Positions 6,475-7,309 of a DNA stretch of 7,309 nucleotides are shown here, one piece after another (positions within the stretch are counted from its first letter, which is position 1; each line of letters opens with the position of its first letter). Under the pieces are notes generated by a model that ran no database searches, was not told the origin of the DNA, and saw nothing but the letters and a program-made list of their open reading frames with translations. Position numbers and translations under genes: made by a program. Source of the stretch: Labilithrix luteola (GTDB taxonomy: Bacteria; Myxococcota_A; Polyangia; Polyangiales; Polyangiaceae); contig JAMFST010000629.1 of assembly GCA_026225435.1 (NCBI GenBank), positions 1 through 7,309 of the forward strand, in the 5' to 3' direction.

Positions 6475-7309
6475 TCAGCGAAAGATCACGTGGAGCAGCA
6501 CGTGACGGGCGACCAGCGCCAGCGCCAGCGCGGCGGTGACCAGGTGCACGGGGAGCCACCCGCGAAGCGCCCGATGCAAGACGCGCCGCGCCGCCAGCGT
6601 CCGCGTGCGCACGGCGTGATCGAGCAGCGGCTCGAGACTCTCCAGCGCGACACGCCCCTGCCCCACGCGCGTCACCTCGGCGCGAAGCCGCGCGAGCTCG
6701 GAGGCCGGCGTCGCGCGGGAGAACGCGAACAGCAGCGCTCCGCTGCGCGACGACGCGTACGGCGCCAGCCGCACGCGCCACCAGGTCTTCACGCGCTCGT
6801 CACGTCCGGTGAGGAGGAGGAAGGCGTGATCGCCGGCACGCCGGTGCTCGCGCGTCAGCTCGTCGGGCGCGGTGCCGTCGTCGCCGAGCGCGCCGAGGCG
6901 AGGAGGCAGGAGCGCGTACGCGACCGCGCCGAAGGCTCCGCTGGCGAGCGCGAGGACTGCCGTGATGACCAGCGGCGAGAGTGAGATAGCAGGCGCCGTG
7001 CCACCGCTGGCGCTCAGATGGCGGACCAGCAGCGGCGCCAGTGCGACGCCCAACGCCAGGTGCGCCCGGTACGAGCGCGCGACGGCACGGCCACGGCGCG
7101 CGTGACGCTTGATCAGCGCATGCGCCGCGCACGCGACGAGGAGCAGCGCAGCGCCGCAGCCACACGCGCGCGGGCTCCCGAGAAGCGCGGCGACGATGGC
7201 CAGGACGACGAGCGCCAGGTGCGCCGCGTCCTCGATCACCCGGGCCGCGGCCGCGGCGCTCGCCGGCGTCGCGAGCGCCTTCTCGAGCGCAGCGTCGAGC
7301 CCGCCGGCA
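6475..7309 (-). CDS. Multi-pass membrane protein with two HX13H pairs, probable diheme cytochrome b (5' end may lie outside window)
   Basis: Not recognised as a named family. Numbered from the GTG at 7239 there are 254 residues; the frame stays open to the window edge (23 more codons, Ala-rich, including GGLDAALEKAL), and no ribosome-binding site precedes that GTG, so the true start may lie beyond 7309. Five hydrophobic helices: about 5-21, 26-42, 59-75, 88-111 and 229-250. Helix 3 carries H60 and H74 and helix 5 carries H232 and H246, both spaced HX13H and both ending in Arg-His. That spacing ligates two stacked b hemes in bc1 cytochrome b and in ferric reductases. The positive loop KRHARRGR (44-51) and the Arg-rich 115-residue loop between helices 4 and 5 predict cytoplasmic placement, making helices 3 and 5 parallel, so their histidines would line up as two pairs. 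The stop is 8 bases before the flavocytochrome start, which suggests a shared operon and translational coupling. A ferric-reductase-like or quinone-linked role is inferred. Confidence 0.75.
   Translation of the reverse strand, partial: AGGLDAALEKALATPASAAAAARVIEDAAHLALVVLAIVAALLGSPRACGCGAALLLVACAAHALIKRHARRGRAVARSYRAHLALGVALAPLLVRHLSASGGTAPAISLSPLVITAVLALASGAFGAVAYALLPPRLGALGDDGTAPDELTREHRRAGDHAFLLLTGRDERVKTWWRVRLAPYASSRSGALLFAFSRATPASELARLRAEVTRVGQGRVALESLEPLLDHAVRTRTLAARRVLHRALRGWLPVHLVTAALALALVARHVLLHVIFR

Noticed and set aside
6467..6781. N-terminal extension of the flavocytochrome up to 6781
   Set aside because: It overlaps the coding region of the upstream membrane protein and reads as low-complexity Arg/Ala sequence; the ATG at 6466 sits 8 bases after that gene's stop and leads into a normal membrane anchor.

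Overview
The window is very GC-rich (by eye about 70%). All five protein genes lie on the minus strand and are packed tightly: the gaps between them are 8, 41, 37 and 21 bases. Read in the direction of transcription, from 7309 down to 1, the order is: (1) a multi-pass membrane protein with two HX13H histidine pairs, resembling a diheme cytochrome b or ferric-reductase-type membrane domain and open at its 5' end; (2) a 715-residue fusion of four CXXCH c-type heme motifs, a 2[4Fe-4S] ferredoxin module and an FAD/NAD(P)-binding oxidoreductase; (3) a secreted von Willebrand factor A (VWA) protein; (4) a YprB-like RNase H-fold exonuclease with a TPR-like tail; (5) the first 424 residues of leucyl-tRNA synthetase (leuS), cut by the window edge.

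The composition, the multiheme cytochrome, the VWA protein and the TPR-tailed nuclease suggest a myxobacterium-like organism (Myxococcota, formerly Deltaproteobacteria). This is inference; no rRNA or other taxonomic marker is present. leuS is the only clear housekeeping gene.

Region by region: 4319-7309 is a two-gene redox module. Positive-inside topology places the hemes of the fusion protein in the periplasm and its iron-sulfur and flavin domains in the cytoplasm. A natural reading is a transmembrane electron conduit: cytoplasmic NAD(P)H to FAD to [4Fe-4S] to periplasmic c hemes, possibly with the neighbouring b-type cytochrome as a quinone or electron partner. 2727-4277 is an exported VWA protein with an intact metal-binding MIDAS site. 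1-2689 holds nucleic-acid and translation functions with no obvious link to the redox genes. The tight same-strand packing would allow co-transcription, but I see no convincing promoter or terminator in any gap.

The most notable features are the domain architecture of the flavocytochrome, the apparent circular permutation of its FAD domain (the usual C-terminal GD segment sits before the Rossmann fold), a second ferredoxin motif with altered cysteine spacing, and the paired HX13H motifs next door. The very long plus-strand open frames are composition shadows of the minus-strand genes. No RNA genes, CRISPR arrays or mobile elements were seen.
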